DNA of 29,054 nucleotides from an uncultured Collinsella sp. (GCA_900543615.1 UQSC01000015.1:1-29054); one strand, 5' to 3'; positions 11,510-20,239 are shown, numbered from the stretch's first letter. The notes: generated by a model from the letters alone, not told the origin. A program made the numbers and translations.

Positions 11510-12874
11510 ATGCAGCGAGATATCATTGCCAAGCTTAACGCTTGGAAAGCGTCAGAATATCGTAAGCCGCTTATCCTTAAGGGGGCGCGCCAGGTTGGAA
11601 AGACGTGGGCGCTTAAGGAGTTCGGCCGAACCTCGTACATCAATTTTGTGTATCTGACGCTCGAGGAGCCGTCACCTGGGGTACAGAGCGAGTACGCTCA
11701 GTTTTTCGAAGGTACGCGCGATCCTCGACGGATCATCTCAAATCTTTCCCTGGCACTTGGACAGCCTATCGATCCCGGCAAAACGCTGCTTATTATTGAT
11801 GAGATCCAGGATTGTCCTTCTGCAGTCGGCGCCCTTAAATACTTCTGTGACGAGGCCCCCGAGTATCACGTCGCATGCGCAGGGTCTTTGTTGGGCGTTC
11901 GCTTGTCCCGTGAGACCAGCGCTTTTCCGGTGGGAAAGGTCGAGTTCATGGAGATGCGCCCCATGAGCTTTTCCGAGTTTCTGAAAGCCGAGGGCGCTGC
12001 AAACTACGACGAATACCTTGGCGGCCTGGATCAGATCGAAACAGTGCCCGATTTCTTCCATGTCCGTCTCGTCGAGCATCTTCGTCGTTATTTTGCATGC
12101 GGCGGCATGCCAGAGGCTCTTGGCCGGTGGGTGGAGACGGGCGATATCGTTCAGGTCGATAAGGTGTTGTCTGATCTCTTGGATTCCTACGAGCGCGATT
12201 TTGCCAAGCATGGTGGCCGTGCGCAGTTCGCCAAGCTTTCGCAAATATGGAACTCGATTCCAGCTCAGTTGGCGCGCGAGAACAAAAAGTTCGTTTGGGG
12301 TGCGGTGCGCGAGGGGGCTCGTGCTCGAGAATACGAGGATGCTCTGGAATGGCTTGCCGATGCTGGGCTCATCACGGCGGTTCGCCTTAATGCTGCCGGT
12401 GGTGTGCCGCTCTCTGCGTACGATGACCTCAAGGCATTTAAAGTCTACTGTCTTGATGTCGGCTTGCTGCGCCGCATGGCAAGGCTGGATGCGTCCGCTT
12501 TTGCCATCTCGGATGCGCTATTTTCGGAGTTCAAAGGTTCGTTCGCCGAGAACTATGTGCTTCAGGCATTACTTTCACAGTTAGATGCTGCTCCGCGTTA
12601 CTGGACAAACGAGAAGCCGAAGCACGAAGTCGATTTTTTGATTCAAGTCGGAAACGAAATCGTTCCCGTCGAGGTCAAATCGGGAGAGGTCGTTCACTCC
12701 AAGAGCCTTAAGTACTATGCCGACAAGCATGCGGAGACGACTCCATTGAGGGTCCGCTACTCACTTAAGAACCTAAAGCTCGACGACGGGGTGCTCAACA
12801 TTCCGTTGTATTTGGCTGATCGATCTGTCCCTCTTATCAAAAAGGCGCTTGATTGTGCGCATCTTGACGTTTAG
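11510..12874 (+). CDS. AAA ATPase with DUF4143 domain
   Basis: This belongs to the widespread family of predicted ATPases with an AAA_14 domain and a C-terminal DUF4143. The Walker A motif is GARQVGKT with Lys31, and Walker B is LLIIDEIQ with Asp97 and Glu98. Near the C-terminus, EVDFLI (Asp375) followed by VEVKSGE (Glu388, Lys390) has the spacing of a PD-(D/E)xK nuclease-like core. The length of 454 residues is typical. The biological role of the family is unsettled; genes of this kind are often variably present between strains. It stands alone, behind terminators and an unusual palindromic control region, and converges on the AraC gene. GGGAGG supports the start. Confidence 0.88.
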   Translation: MQRDIIAKLNAWKASEYRKPLILKGARQVGKTWALKEFGRTSYINFVYLTLEEPSPGVQSEYAQFFEGTRDPRRIISNLSLALGQPIDPGKTLLIIDEIQDCPSAVGALKYFCDEAPEYHVACAGSLLGVRLSRETSAFPVGKVEFMEMRPMSFSEFLKAEGAANYDEYLGGLDQIETVPDFFHVRLVEHLRRYFACGGMPEALGRWVETGDIVQVDKVLSDLLDSYERDFAKHGGRAQFAKLSQIWNSIPAQLARENKKFVWGAVREGARAREYEDALEWLADAGLITAVRLNAAGGVPLSAYDDLKAFKVYCLDVGLLRRMARLDASAFAISDALFSEFKGSFAENYVLQALLSQLDAAPRYWTNEKPKHEVDFLIQVGNEIVPVEVKSGEVVHSKSLKYYADKHAETTPLRVRYSLKNLKLDDGVLNIPLYLADRSVPLIKKALDCAHLDV

Positions 12875-12938
12875 ATCCTGGGTGAGCTGACGGGCGGCGG
12901 CTAATTAATCGCTCCGTTACGGCCAGGGAGCTTGGGCC

Positions 12939-13943
12939 TTAGCGATGCTTGCTTCGCCAAGCCGTGGGTGTCATGCCGGTGTATTGTTTGAAGGCTTGGG
13001 CGAAGGCGGCTTGCTGAGGGTAGTCGAGCCGCTCTGCTACCTGCGCTATCGTGAGCGCGCTATCGGCCAAAAGGTCCTGTGCTCGCTCCATACGGCGTCT
13101 GCGAATGTAGGCGCCCAGGGACTCGCCAGTTTGGGCCTTAAAGGTGGCGCATAGTTTGGAGCGGCTTGTGTAGAGCCTTTCGGCCACCTCGTTGATACCC
13201 ACACGTTTGCCTTTGTCGAGCGCGCGCTCAATCATTGCCGTTGCTTCTTCGGCAATGGTTATGCTGACGCGTGTGCCTGCCGCCTGCCGCGCCTGCTTAT
13301 GGGCCGCGCGCGAACAGGCGAGCTCCGCGACCATGGTCTCCACGATGCCCTGCATATAGACGTGTCCGCCTACGGTGCGGGCGCGGTCCTCGTTAATCCG
13401 GCGTAGCGTGTGGCAGATGGCAGACGTCGCTTCCTCATGCCATGGCTCGGCAAACGCCTCAAAGATTCCCGCGAACTCGGTGGGATAGCGGTGCTCCAGT
13501 TCGTCAAAATATCCAGGCAAAAAGAGCACCGAGCGCGAGTGATAGAGCTCCCCCGCAAACAGCGGGCTTAATTCCTCGCCACAGCTATCTTGGACAAAGC
13601 TGCAAACGGCATTGTTTGGCCACGGTCCATGCAATAGTTTAAGGTTCGCGGGCGTTATGCCAGCCTCGGGCATGCATGTAAGTGTGGGCGCGCTGACCTC
13701 GCTCACGCAGGCGTATGGCTCGGGTGTGTATTCGGCCAGGTACATATCGTGCGTCGGGGTAATGAAATGCTCTATAACGATGCAGGCGGGGGAGAGAGGC
13801 ATGATCCATGCACGGCCGTGCGCCCGTTCGTTTGCCACCTCGCCGGTAAAGACGGCACCCTTGCCGGTAAGCTCCAGGCCAAACTGCTCAAATTGCGGTG
13901 CGTAGAGCTCGGTTATGTCGGTCGCTGCCCGCCGTATTTGCAA
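12939..13943 (-). CDS. AraC-family transcriptional regulator
   Basis: The C-terminal ~100 residues hold the paired helix-turn-helix of AraC/XylS proteins: INEVAERLYTSRSKLCATFK, then the linker GESLGAYIRRRRMERAQDLL, then IAQVAERLDYPQQAAFAQAF and the ending TGMTPTAWR. The ~230-residue N-terminal part is presumably a ligand-sensing domain; I do not recognise its subtype. Translation appears to begin at a TTG codon (13941-13943), because AAAGG and AAAGGG lie just upstream on this strand and no ATG fits. It is divergent from the two ABC exporter genes, with 114 bases between, so it most likely controls them. The effector is unknown. Confidence 0.9.
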   Translation of the reverse strand: MQIRRAATDITELYAPQFEQFGLELTGKGAVFTGEVANERAHGRAWIMPLSPACIVIEHFITPTHDMYLAEYTPEPYACVSEVSAPTLTCMPEAGITPANLKLLHGPWPNNAVCSFVQDSCGEELSPLFAGELYHSRSVLFLPGYFDELEHRYPTEFAGIFEAFAEPWHEEATSAICHTLRRINEDRARTVGGHVYMQGIVETMVAELACSRAAHKQARQAAGTRVSITIAEEATAMIERALDKGKRVGINEVAERLYTSRSKLCATFKAQTGESLGAYIRRRRMERAQDLLADSALTIAQVAERLDYPQQAAFAQAFKQYTGMTPTAWRSKHR

Positions 13944-14057
13944 AAGCGTCCCTTTCCTTTGCAGAAACGTCCACGCCTGGCTTGATTGTGAGCCATGGCT
14001 AACACATCAATGATAAGTTGAATACGGTTAACTCTCAAGCCGTTAGAAAGGAATCTC

Positions 14058-15884
14058 ATGGCAAAGGGATCAAAAAGGGAAGGCGGCGGTATCGACGAGC
14101 TGCTTGCATATGCCGGCGACCGTAAATTCCTAACGTATTTGGGCATGGCGCTCTCGGCGCTCTCGCAGCTGCTGAGCTTTGGCCCGTACGTGTGCATTTG
14201 GCTTGTCGCGCGCGATCTGATTGCCGTGGCACCTAACTGGAGCGAAGCCACTAACATCGCGATGTACGGTTGGTGGGCCGTGGGGTTTGCCCTGGCAAGC
14301 ATCGTAGCTTATTTCGTGGGGCTCATGTGCACGCATCTGTCCGCGTTTCGCTGCGCGTCCAATATCCGCAAGACTACGAGCGAGCACCTGCTTAAGCTGC
14401 CGCTTGGCTATTTTGACACGCACGCCACCGGTGAGCTGCGCCGTATTGTAGACGGATGCGCCGCCTCCACCGAGACCCTGCTCGCGCACATGCTGCCCGA
14501 TATCGCAGGCGCCGCCGCCATGGTCGTGGGCCTGCTCGTATTGCTTTTCGCCCTCGATTGGCGCTTGGGCGCGGCATGCCTTATCTCGGTCGTCGTTTCG
14601 TTTGGCGCCATGGCCACCATGATGGGCGGCAAGGGCGGCGAGTTTATGAAGGCCTACATGGGAGCGCTGGTCAAGATGAACAAGACCGGCACCGAATACG
14701 TACGAGGCATCCCCGTGGTCAAGGTGTTTCAGCAGACGGTCTACTCCTTTAAGGCCTTCCACGATGCGATCGCCGAATATGCCGACATGGCGCAAAACTA
14801 TGCGGGCACGTTCTGCCGAGGTCCGCAGGTGCTCAACCTTACCGCGCTCAATGGTCTTGTGGCATTCCTGCTGCCCGTGGCGTTGCTGTTGGCGCCGGGC
14901 GAGACGGACTTCGCGCATTTTATGGCCAACTTCACCTTTTACGCGATATTTTCGGCCGTGGTGCCGACGGCCATGACCAAGCTCATGTTTGTGGGCGAGG
15001 CCTCTCAGATGAGTGCCGATTCGCTGGCTCGTATTCGAAGCGTCATGGATTCCAAGCAGCTCTCCGTGCCCGCCCAACCCAAGCACCCTGCCGGTGGCGA
15101 CGTGCGATTTGAGGACGTGAGTTTTACCTACGAGGGTGCCGAAACACCTGCCGTTAGCCATGTGAGCTTTAGCGTTTCCGCGGGTAGCACTCTCGCCCTG
15201 GTGGGTCCCTCGGGTGGCGGCAAGTCAACCTGCGCAAGCCTGATCCCGCGTTTTTGGGACGTTTCCTCGGGTCGAGTGCTCGTAGGCGGTGTGGACGTTC
15301 GCGATATGGATCCGCACGAGCTTATGGGCCAGGTCGCCTTCGTGTTCCAGACCAACCAGCTGTTCCGGCAAACACTTGCCGATAACGTGCGCGCCTCCAA
15401 GCCTACGGCCACTGACGACGAAGTGCGTGCGGCCCTCACCGCAGCTCAGTGCGACGACATTGTGGCCAAGCTCCCACAGGGCATCAATACCATGCTCGGT
15501 GCCGGCGGAGCATATCTTTCGGGCGGCGAGGTCCAGCGCGTGGCACTCGCCCGCGCGATCCTTAAAGACGCGCCTATCGTGGTGCTCGATGAGGCCACGG
15601 CGTTTGCCGATCCCGAGAACGAGGCGCTCATCCAACGTGCTTTTAGCAAACTGGCGGCGGGTCGCACGGTCATTATGATCGCGCACCGACTCTCGACTGT
15701 AGTGGGCGCAGACCAAATCGTGGTGCTCAACCAGGGCAGCGTGCAGGAGTCGGGCACCCATGCCGAGTTGCTGTCCCAAAACGGCCTGTATGCCAAGATG
15801 TGGGCCGAGTACGAGCAGGCCGCGAGCTGGAAGATTACTGCTGCGACCGCGGATGCCGCCGTCACGAAGGGAGGCGAGGCCTAA
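14058..15884 (+). CDS. ABC exporter half-transporter, first subunit
   Basis: A fused membrane and ATPase half-transporter of 608 residues. The transmembrane part (about 30-310) is followed by a nucleotide-binding domain from about 345. This has Walker A GPSGGGKST with Lys389, the Q-loop segment FVFQTNQLF, signature LSGGEVQ (487-492), Walker B VVLDEATA with Asp511 and Glu512, and H-loop His543. All catalytic residues are canonical. AGAAAGGA at 14045-14052 supports the start. The second subunit begins directly after this stop, so the two form a heterodimer. Pairs of this kind divergent from an AraC regulator are sometimes siderophore- or peptide-related; the substrate cannot be told from the sequence. 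Confidence 0.92.
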   Translation: MAKGSKREGGGIDELLAYAGDRKFLTYLGMALSALSQLLSFGPYVCIWLVARDLIAVAPNWSEATNIAMYGWWAVGFALASIVAYFVGLMCTHLSAFRCASNIRKTTSEHLLKLPLGYFDTHATGELRRIVDGCAASTETLLAHMLPDIAGAAAMVVGLLVLLFALDWRLGAACLISVVVSFGAMATMMGGKGGEFMKAYMGALVKMNKTGTEYVRGIPVVKVFQQTVYSFKAFHDAIAEYADMAQNYAGTFCRGPQVLNLTALNGLVAFLLPVALLLAPGETDFAHFMANFTFYAIFSAVVPTAMTKLMFVGEASQMSADSLARIRSVMDSKQLSVPAQPKHPAGGDVRFEDVSFTYEGAETPAVSHVSFSVSAGSTLALVGPSGGGKSTCASLIPRFWDVSSGRVLVGGVDVRDMDPHELMGQVAFVFQTNQLFRQTLADNVRASKPTATDDEVRAALTAAQCDDIVAKLPQGINTMLGAGGAYLSGGEVQRVALARAILKDAPIVVLDEATAFADPENEALIQRAFSKLAAGRTVIMIAHRLSTVVGADQIVVLNQGSVQESGTHAELLSQNGLYAKMWAEYEQAASWKITAATADAAVTKGGEA

Positions 15885-17642
15885 ATGTTCGCCTCATTCC
15901 AAAAGAAGTATTTCCTATCCGATAAAGGCGTCGCCGGCGTAAAACGCGGCATTTTCTGGACCACGCTCACTAATCTTATTACCGTGGCTGGCATGGGCTT
16001 TTTATTCCTGGCTATGGCCGGCTTTGTCGAGCATCTCATCGCCGCCGCCGACCTGCCGGATGCCCTGCCGATCGTGGGCGGCCTCCTGGTCTTTTTCGTG
16101 TTGCTCTTTGCCTCTAACTGGCAGCAGTATTACTACACCTACTGCATCTTTTACGAGGAGTGCGGCAAGCAGCGTATGGAGATTGCCGAGCGCTTGCGCA
16201 AACTGCCGCTGTCGTTTTTTGGTCGTCGTGATCTGGCCGATTTAACCGAGACCATCATGGGTGACGTCCAGGCCATGGAGCACGCCTACAGCCACGTGCT
16301 GGGAGAGCTTTGGGGTGCCATCATCGCAAGCGCCATTGTCTTCGTGGCATCGCTGTTCTTTTGCTGGCAGCTGGCGATTGCGGCGTTTTGGAGCGTTCCC
16401 GTGGCCTTTGCCGTGTTGTATCTAACACGCGGCCCCATGACTCCGGTGTTTGATCGCGTGCGCGCCGAGAAGGTCAAGGTTACCGAGGCTATTCAAGAGA
16501 CGCTCGACTGCGTTCGCGAGATTCGCGCCACCAACCAGGAGGCCCATTATCTTGAGGGACTCAACGCCGTGATCGATGCCGAGGAGCGCGAGACCACCAA
16601 GGGCGAGCTCGCTAACGGGCTTTTGGTCAACTCCGCCTTTGCCATCCTGCGTCTGGGCATTGCCACCACGCTGGTCACGGGTGCCGCGATGGTCGCCTCC
16701 GGGCAGGTCGACTTTTTGGTGATGTTTGCCTTCCTGCTTATGGTGAGCCGTATCTATGCGCCCTTTGACCAGGCGTTAATGTTAATGTCCGAGCTGTTTG
16801 CCGCCGAGTCGTCTGCCAAGCGCATGCGTTCCATCATGGAAGAGCCTGTGGCGCGGGGCAGCGAGAAATTTGAGCCCGCGGGTCACGATGTGGTGTTCGA
16901 TCACGTGGCATTTGGCTATGGTGCGGGCGAGGACGGACGCGCCGGCGAGAAAGTTCTTACCGATGTGAGCTTTACCGCCAAGGAAGGCGAGGTCACGGCA
17001 CTGGTCGGTCCTTCGGGTTCCGGTAAGTCTACGGTGAGCCGCCTGGCCGCGCGCTTTTGGGGTGCCACTGCGGGCAAGGTTACCGTGGGCGGTGTGGATG
17101 TTGCGGGTGTGGATCCCGAGGTGCTGCTGCGCGACTACGCCATTGTGTTCCAAGACGTGCTGCTATTTGACGACACGGTGATGGGAAACATCCGCCTCGG
17201 GCGTCGTGATGCCACCGATGAGGAAGTGCTTGCGGCCGCGCGTGCCGCCAACTGTGACGAGTTTGTGAGCCGCATGCCGCAGGGCTACGACACCATGATC
17301 GGCGAGAACGGCTCCAAGCTGTCCGGCGGCGAGCGCCAGCGCATCTCTATCGCCCGTGCGCTGCTCAAAGACGCGCCTATCGTGCTGTTGGACGAGGCGA
17401 CGGCGAGCTTGGATGTGGAGAACGAGACCGTGGTACAGCAGGCGCTCTCCCGTCTGCTTGCAGGTAAGACGGTTATCGTTATTGCCCACCGTATGCGTAC
17501 GGTGGAAAATGCCGACAAAATCGTTGTGCTCAAGGATGGAGTGGTTGCCGAACAGGGCACCCCGGCGCAGCTCAAGGCGGCAGGTGGAGAATTCGCCCGC
17601 ATGGTAGCGCTGCAAAAGGAAGCGGCTGCCTGGCAGCTGTAG
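15885..17642 (+). CDS. ABC exporter half-transporter, second subunit
   Basis: A 585-residue half-transporter that pairs with the preceding gene. Transmembrane segments span about 20-310. The nucleotide-binding domain has Walker A GPSGSGKST with Lys381, LSGGERQ (479-485), Walker B VLLDEATA with Asp503 and Glu504, and His535. Both ATP sites of the heterodimer therefore look catalytically competent, unlike many heterodimeric exporters with one degenerate site. The ATG follows the upstream TAA without a gap, and GGGAGG lies inside the upstream gene. The operon ends at the palindrome at 17644. Confidence 0.92.
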   Translation: MFASFQKKYFLSDKGVAGVKRGIFWTTLTNLITVAGMGFLFLAMAGFVEHLIAAADLPDALPIVGGLLVFFVLLFASNWQQYYYTYCIFYEECGKQRMEIAERLRKLPLSFFGRRDLADLTETIMGDVQAMEHAYSHVLGELWGAIIASAIVFVASLFFCWQLAIAAFWSVPVAFAVLYLTRGPMTPVFDRVRAEKVKVTEAIQETLDCVREIRATNQEAHYLEGLNAVIDAEERETTKGELANGLLVNSAFAILRLGIATTLVTGAAMVASGQVDFLVMFAFLLMVSRIYAPFDQALMLMSELFAAESSAKRMRSIMEEPVARGSEKFEPAGHDVVFDHVAFGYGAGEDGRAGEKVLTDVSFTAKEGEVTALVGPSGSGKSTVSRLAARFWGATAGKVTVGGVDVAGVDPEVLLRDYAIVFQDVLLFDDTVMGNIRLGRRDATDEEVLAAARAANCDEFVSRMPQGYDTMIGENGSKLSGGERQRISIARALLKDAPIVLLDEATASLDVENETVVQQALSRLLAGKTVIVIAHRMRTVENADKIVVLKDGVVAEQGTPAQLKAAGGEFARMVALQKEAAAWQL

Positions 17643-17643
17643 G

Positions 17644-17676
17644 AATGTGACAAAGGGACAGTCCCTTTGTCACATT
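17644..17676. repeat. 27-bp palindrome, copy B (extended to 33 bp)
   Basis: It has the same 13-base arms as the copy at 11349-11375, with a central A instead of T, so it is that copy in the opposite orientation. Here the symmetry extends by three bases on each side (AAT and ATT). It begins one base after the ABC operon stop codon and could fold into a very stable hairpin at the transcript end, although no long T tract follows. Confidence 0.9.
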
Positions 17677-17713
17677 GAGTTCACCCCCATAGTTTCCAAA
17701 GAGTTAACCTTTG

Positions 17714-17742
17714 TTGACCTTAATAGTTAGATAAACTAAACT
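17714..17742 (+). promoter_or_regulatory. Promoter with operator-like symmetry for the metal-ATPase operon
   Basis: TTGACC (17714-17719) and TAAACT (17737-17742) are 17 bases apart. Between and across the -10 is an inverted repeat AATAGTT-N10-AACTATT, and inside it TTAGATAAACTAA, with TTAG/CTAA arms reminiscent of DtxR/MntR-type metal-regulator boxes. This is a weak similarity, given weight only by the downstream metal-transport genes. Confidence 0.5.
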
Positions 17743-17829
17743 ATTTTCCAAAAGTGTGCTCGAGCAAACTTGTTTACTCGGGTGCTGAGGCACCGTGCCG
17801 CGTCCAATGCGGCAAAAGGGAGAAGCAAC

Positions 17830-18075
17830 ATGAAGAAGTCGACGTTCAATACCCTGCTTGTCGGTGGCGGTTTTCTGCTTGGCACGGCCGGCATCAAGCT
17901 GCTTACCAGCGCTCCGGTCAAGAATGCCTGCGTGCAGGGTATCGCGTGCGGCATGCGCATCAAGAACTGCTACCAGGACATGGTCGAGCAGGCCAAGGCT
18001 AATGTCGACGACATGGTTGCCGAGGCTGCCTACATCACCCAGAGCGAGGCCGCTGCTGACGAGGCGGCCGAGTAA
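17830..18075 (+). CDS. Small one-TM protein, PacL-like partner of the P-type ATPase (DUF6110/DUF1490-like)
   Basis: An 81-residue protein. After KKSTFN it has a glycine-rich hydrophobic segment (about 8-26), then APVKNACVQGIACGMR, and an amphipathic acidic tail with VDDMVAEA. From memory this resembles mycobacterial PacL-type proteins (DUF1490), which have a similar AP-V-R core and lie directly upstream of metal P-type ATPases; I believe the Pfam label for this version is DUF6110. Three cysteines (34, 40, 47) could bind metal. It starts 18 codons before nothing else recognisable; ribosome site GGGAGAAG precedes the ATG. The longer in-frame start at 17770 lacks such a site. The ATPase gene begins 18 bases downstream. 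Role inferred: accessory or metal-delivery scaffold in the membrane. Confidence 0.75.
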   Translation: MKKSTFNTLLVGGGFLLGTAGIKLLTSAPVKNACVQGIACGMRIKNCYQDMVEQAKANVDDMVAEAAYITQSEAAADEAAE

Positions 18076-18093
18076 CGCTCCCAGGCATAAACT

Positions 18094-20169
18094 ATGAGAT
18101 TCTCGATTATTAGCGAGATCCCCGGCAGGACCCGTCTTCAATTGGCGGGTCCTGTGCCAGAGAGCGATCTCGATGCACTTCTTAAGCTCAGCGGCGATAT
18201 CGACGGCGTGCACAAGGTGCGCGTTTATGCCCGTATTGGCCAGATGGCGCTCGAATACGACGAGCCGCGCCGCGATGCCGTGCTGGCCGCCGTCGGTGCG
18301 CTCGATGCCCAGGCCATTGCCGACGCAAAGACGGGTTACGTGATGCAGCTTGAGCCACGCAAGCACAAGCTCGTCATGGATCTGGCGACACTCGTCGGTG
18401 CCCATTACGCACGTCGCTGGTTCTTGCCGACGCCCCTGCGTGCAGTGTTTGTCGTGGCCGGTTACATGGCATTTTTGCGCGCTGCTCTTCATGAGCTGGC
18501 GCAGCCGCGCCTGACCGTTCCCGTGCTCGACGCTTCGGCCATCGGCATTTCGTTCGTCAAGCGTGATGTCGACACCGCGGGCCAGACGATGTTCCTGCTC
18601 AACGTGGGCGAGCTGCTCGAGGACTACACCCGCGCCATGAGCGAAAACGAGCTCATCAACTCGCTGCTCGACGTGCCCGATAAGGCACAAAAAGTGGTCG
18701 GCGACACCGAAGTGAGCGTTGCCGCGACCGAGCTCGAGCCCGGCGATTTGGTCGCCGTGCGCACCGGCATGTCCATCTGCATCGACGGCGTGGTCGAGCA
18801 GGGGAGCGCTATGGTCAACCAGGCGACCCTGACCGGCGAACCGCTGGCCGTCGAGCGCAGCGTGGGCGACGACGTGTTCGCCGGAACCGTCGTGGAAGAT
18901 GGCAGCATCTTGGTGCGCGTGCGCGCCAATACGGCGCAAACCAAACTGCGCTCAATCGTCTCGCTCGTGCAGACGGCCGACTCGCTCAAGTCCGAGGGCC
19001 AGTCGCATATGGAGGACCTCGCCAACAAGATCGTCCCGTGGAACTTCCTGCTCGCGGGCCTGGTTGCGCTTACCACCCGCAGCCTCATCAAGACCTCAGC
19101 GGCGCTGATGGTCGACTACTCGTGCGCACTCAAGCTCACGGGTTCCGTTGCCGTCATGACCGCCATGAGCGATGCCGCCAAGATGGGCGTCATGGTCAAG
19201 GGCGCGAAGTACTTTGAGTCGTTTGCCAAGGCCGACACCATTGTGTTTGATAAGACCGGCACGCTCACCGAGGCCCAGCCGCGTCTTGCCTGCGTGCTCA
19301 CCACCGATGGCTGGAGCGAGGACGAGATCCTGCGCCTTTCCGCTTGCCTAGAGGAGCATTTTCCGCATCCGGTGGCGCGCGCCGTGGTCAATGCGGCACG
19401 CGAGCGCGGGCTCGAGCACCGCGAACGCCATGCCGCCGTCGAGTACATCGTGGCGCACGGCATCGCTTCGTCCATTGAAGGGCGTCGCGCCATCATCGGT
19501 TCCGCGCACTTTGTATTCGAGGACGAGGGCGCGCAGCTCGAGTCCGACATTAAGGAGCGCATTGAGTCCCAGATGCAGGGCCTGTCGCCGCTGTATCTGG
19601 CGGTCGATGGCACCGTTGTGGGCGTGCTCGGCATCGAGGACCCGCTTAAGCCCGGGGTCCGCGAGGCCATCGCCGACTTGCACGCGTTGGGCGTAAAGCA
19701 CGTGGTCATGCTCACGGGCGACTCGGAACGCACGGCCGAGCGCATTGCTCGCGAGGCGGGTGTCGACGAGTTTAAGGCCGAGCTGCTGCCCGAGGACAAG
19801 TACGCGTATGTTGAGCGCATTAAGGGCGAGGGGCGCCACGTTGCCATGGTGGGCGACGGCGTCAACGATTCGCCGGCGCTCGGTTTGGCCGACGTGGGGC
19901 TGGCAATGGGCGGCGGAAGCGACATCGCCAAGGAGGTCGCCGATATCATCCTGACCGATACGGATCTGGCCGCGATCGTGCGTCTGCGCCGCATGAGTCA
20001 GGGGCTTATCGACCGTCTGACGAGTTCGTATTCCAAGGTGATGCTCACCAACTCGGCGCTGTTGGCATTGGGCATTACCGGCATGATTACTCCGCAGACG
20101 TCGTCACTGCTGCACAACGGCTCGACGATCGCCTACAGCCTGGGCAACGCAAAGGCGTACCTGCGTTAG
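18094..20169 (+). CDS. P1B-like heavy-metal P-type ATPase with atypical TM6 motif
   Basis: A 691-residue cation pump of the inner membrane. Hallmarks are TGEP (247-250) in the actuator domain, phosphorylation Asp386 in DKTGTLT, His425-Pro426 of the P1B HP motif, and GDGVND at 587-592. The N-terminal ~70 residues (ISEIPGRTRLQL onward) resemble a degenerate heavy-metal-binding fold without CxxC. At the TM6 site where copper pumps have CPC, this protein reads DYSCALKL (Asp341 to Leu348): the first Cys is Tyr342, the Pro is Ser343 and only Cys344 remains. Together with the PacL-like neighbour, this points to a CtpC-like group; Mn, Zn or Fe are possible substrates and none is proven. The ribosome site is weak, so coupling to the upstream gene is likely. 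Confidence 0.9.
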   Translation: MRFSIISEIPGRTRLQLAGPVPESDLDALLKLSGDIDGVHKVRVYARIGQMALEYDEPRRDAVLAAVGALDAQAIADAKTGYVMQLEPRKHKLVMDLATLVGAHYARRWFLPTPLRAVFVVAGYMAFLRAALHELAQPRLTVPVLDASAIGISFVKRDVDTAGQTMFLLNVGELLEDYTRAMSENELINSLLDVPDKAQKVVGDTEVSVAATELEPGDLVAVRTGMSICIDGVVEQGSAMVNQATLTGEPLAVERSVGDDVFAGTVVEDGSILVRVRANTAQTKLRSIVSLVQTADSLKSEGQSHMEDLANKIVPWNFLLAGLVALTTRSLIKTSAALMVDYSCALKLTGSVAVMTAMSDAAKMGVMVKGAKYFESFAKADTIVFDKTGTLTEAQPRLACVLTTDGWSEDEILRLSACLEEHFPHPVARAVVNAARERGLEHRERHAAVEYIVAHGIASSIEGRRAIIGSAHFVFEDEGAQLESDIKERIESQMQGLSPLYLAVDGTVVGVLGIEDPLKPGVREAIADLHALGVKHVVMLTGDSERTAERIAREAGVDEFKAELLPEDKYAYVERIKGEGRHVAMVGDGVNDSPALGLADVGLAMGGGSDIAKEVADIILTDTDLAAIVRLRRMSQGLIDRLTSSYSKVMLTNSALLALGITGMITPQTSSLLHNGSTIAYSLGNAKAYLR

Positions 20170-20188
20170 CGTTTTCGATTGAGTATAT

Positions 20189-20238
20189 GGCCTGCATTCG
20201 GGTGGCACCGCAGCCGCCAGGGTGCAGGCCTTCTTTTG
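20189..20238 (+). terminator. Intrinsic terminator after the metal ATPase
   Basis: An outer stem GGCCTGCA/TGCAGGCC (20189-20196 with 20223-20230) encloses an inner GGTGGC/GCCGCC helix and is followed by TTCTTTT. The inner part contains GGGTGGCACCGC, identical to the T-box antiterminator core; see the findings. Confidence 0.8.
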
Positions 20239-20239
20239 T

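Noticed and set aside
14130..15161. Minus-strand open frame of 343 residues opposite the ABC exporter
   Set aside because: It is rich in His, Gly and Arg as expected for antisense of a GC-rich gene, and has no recognisable domain.
17704..18939. Minus-strand open frame of 411 residues across the PacL-like and ATPase genes
   Set aside because: It is antisense to two genes with clear motifs and covers their promoter.
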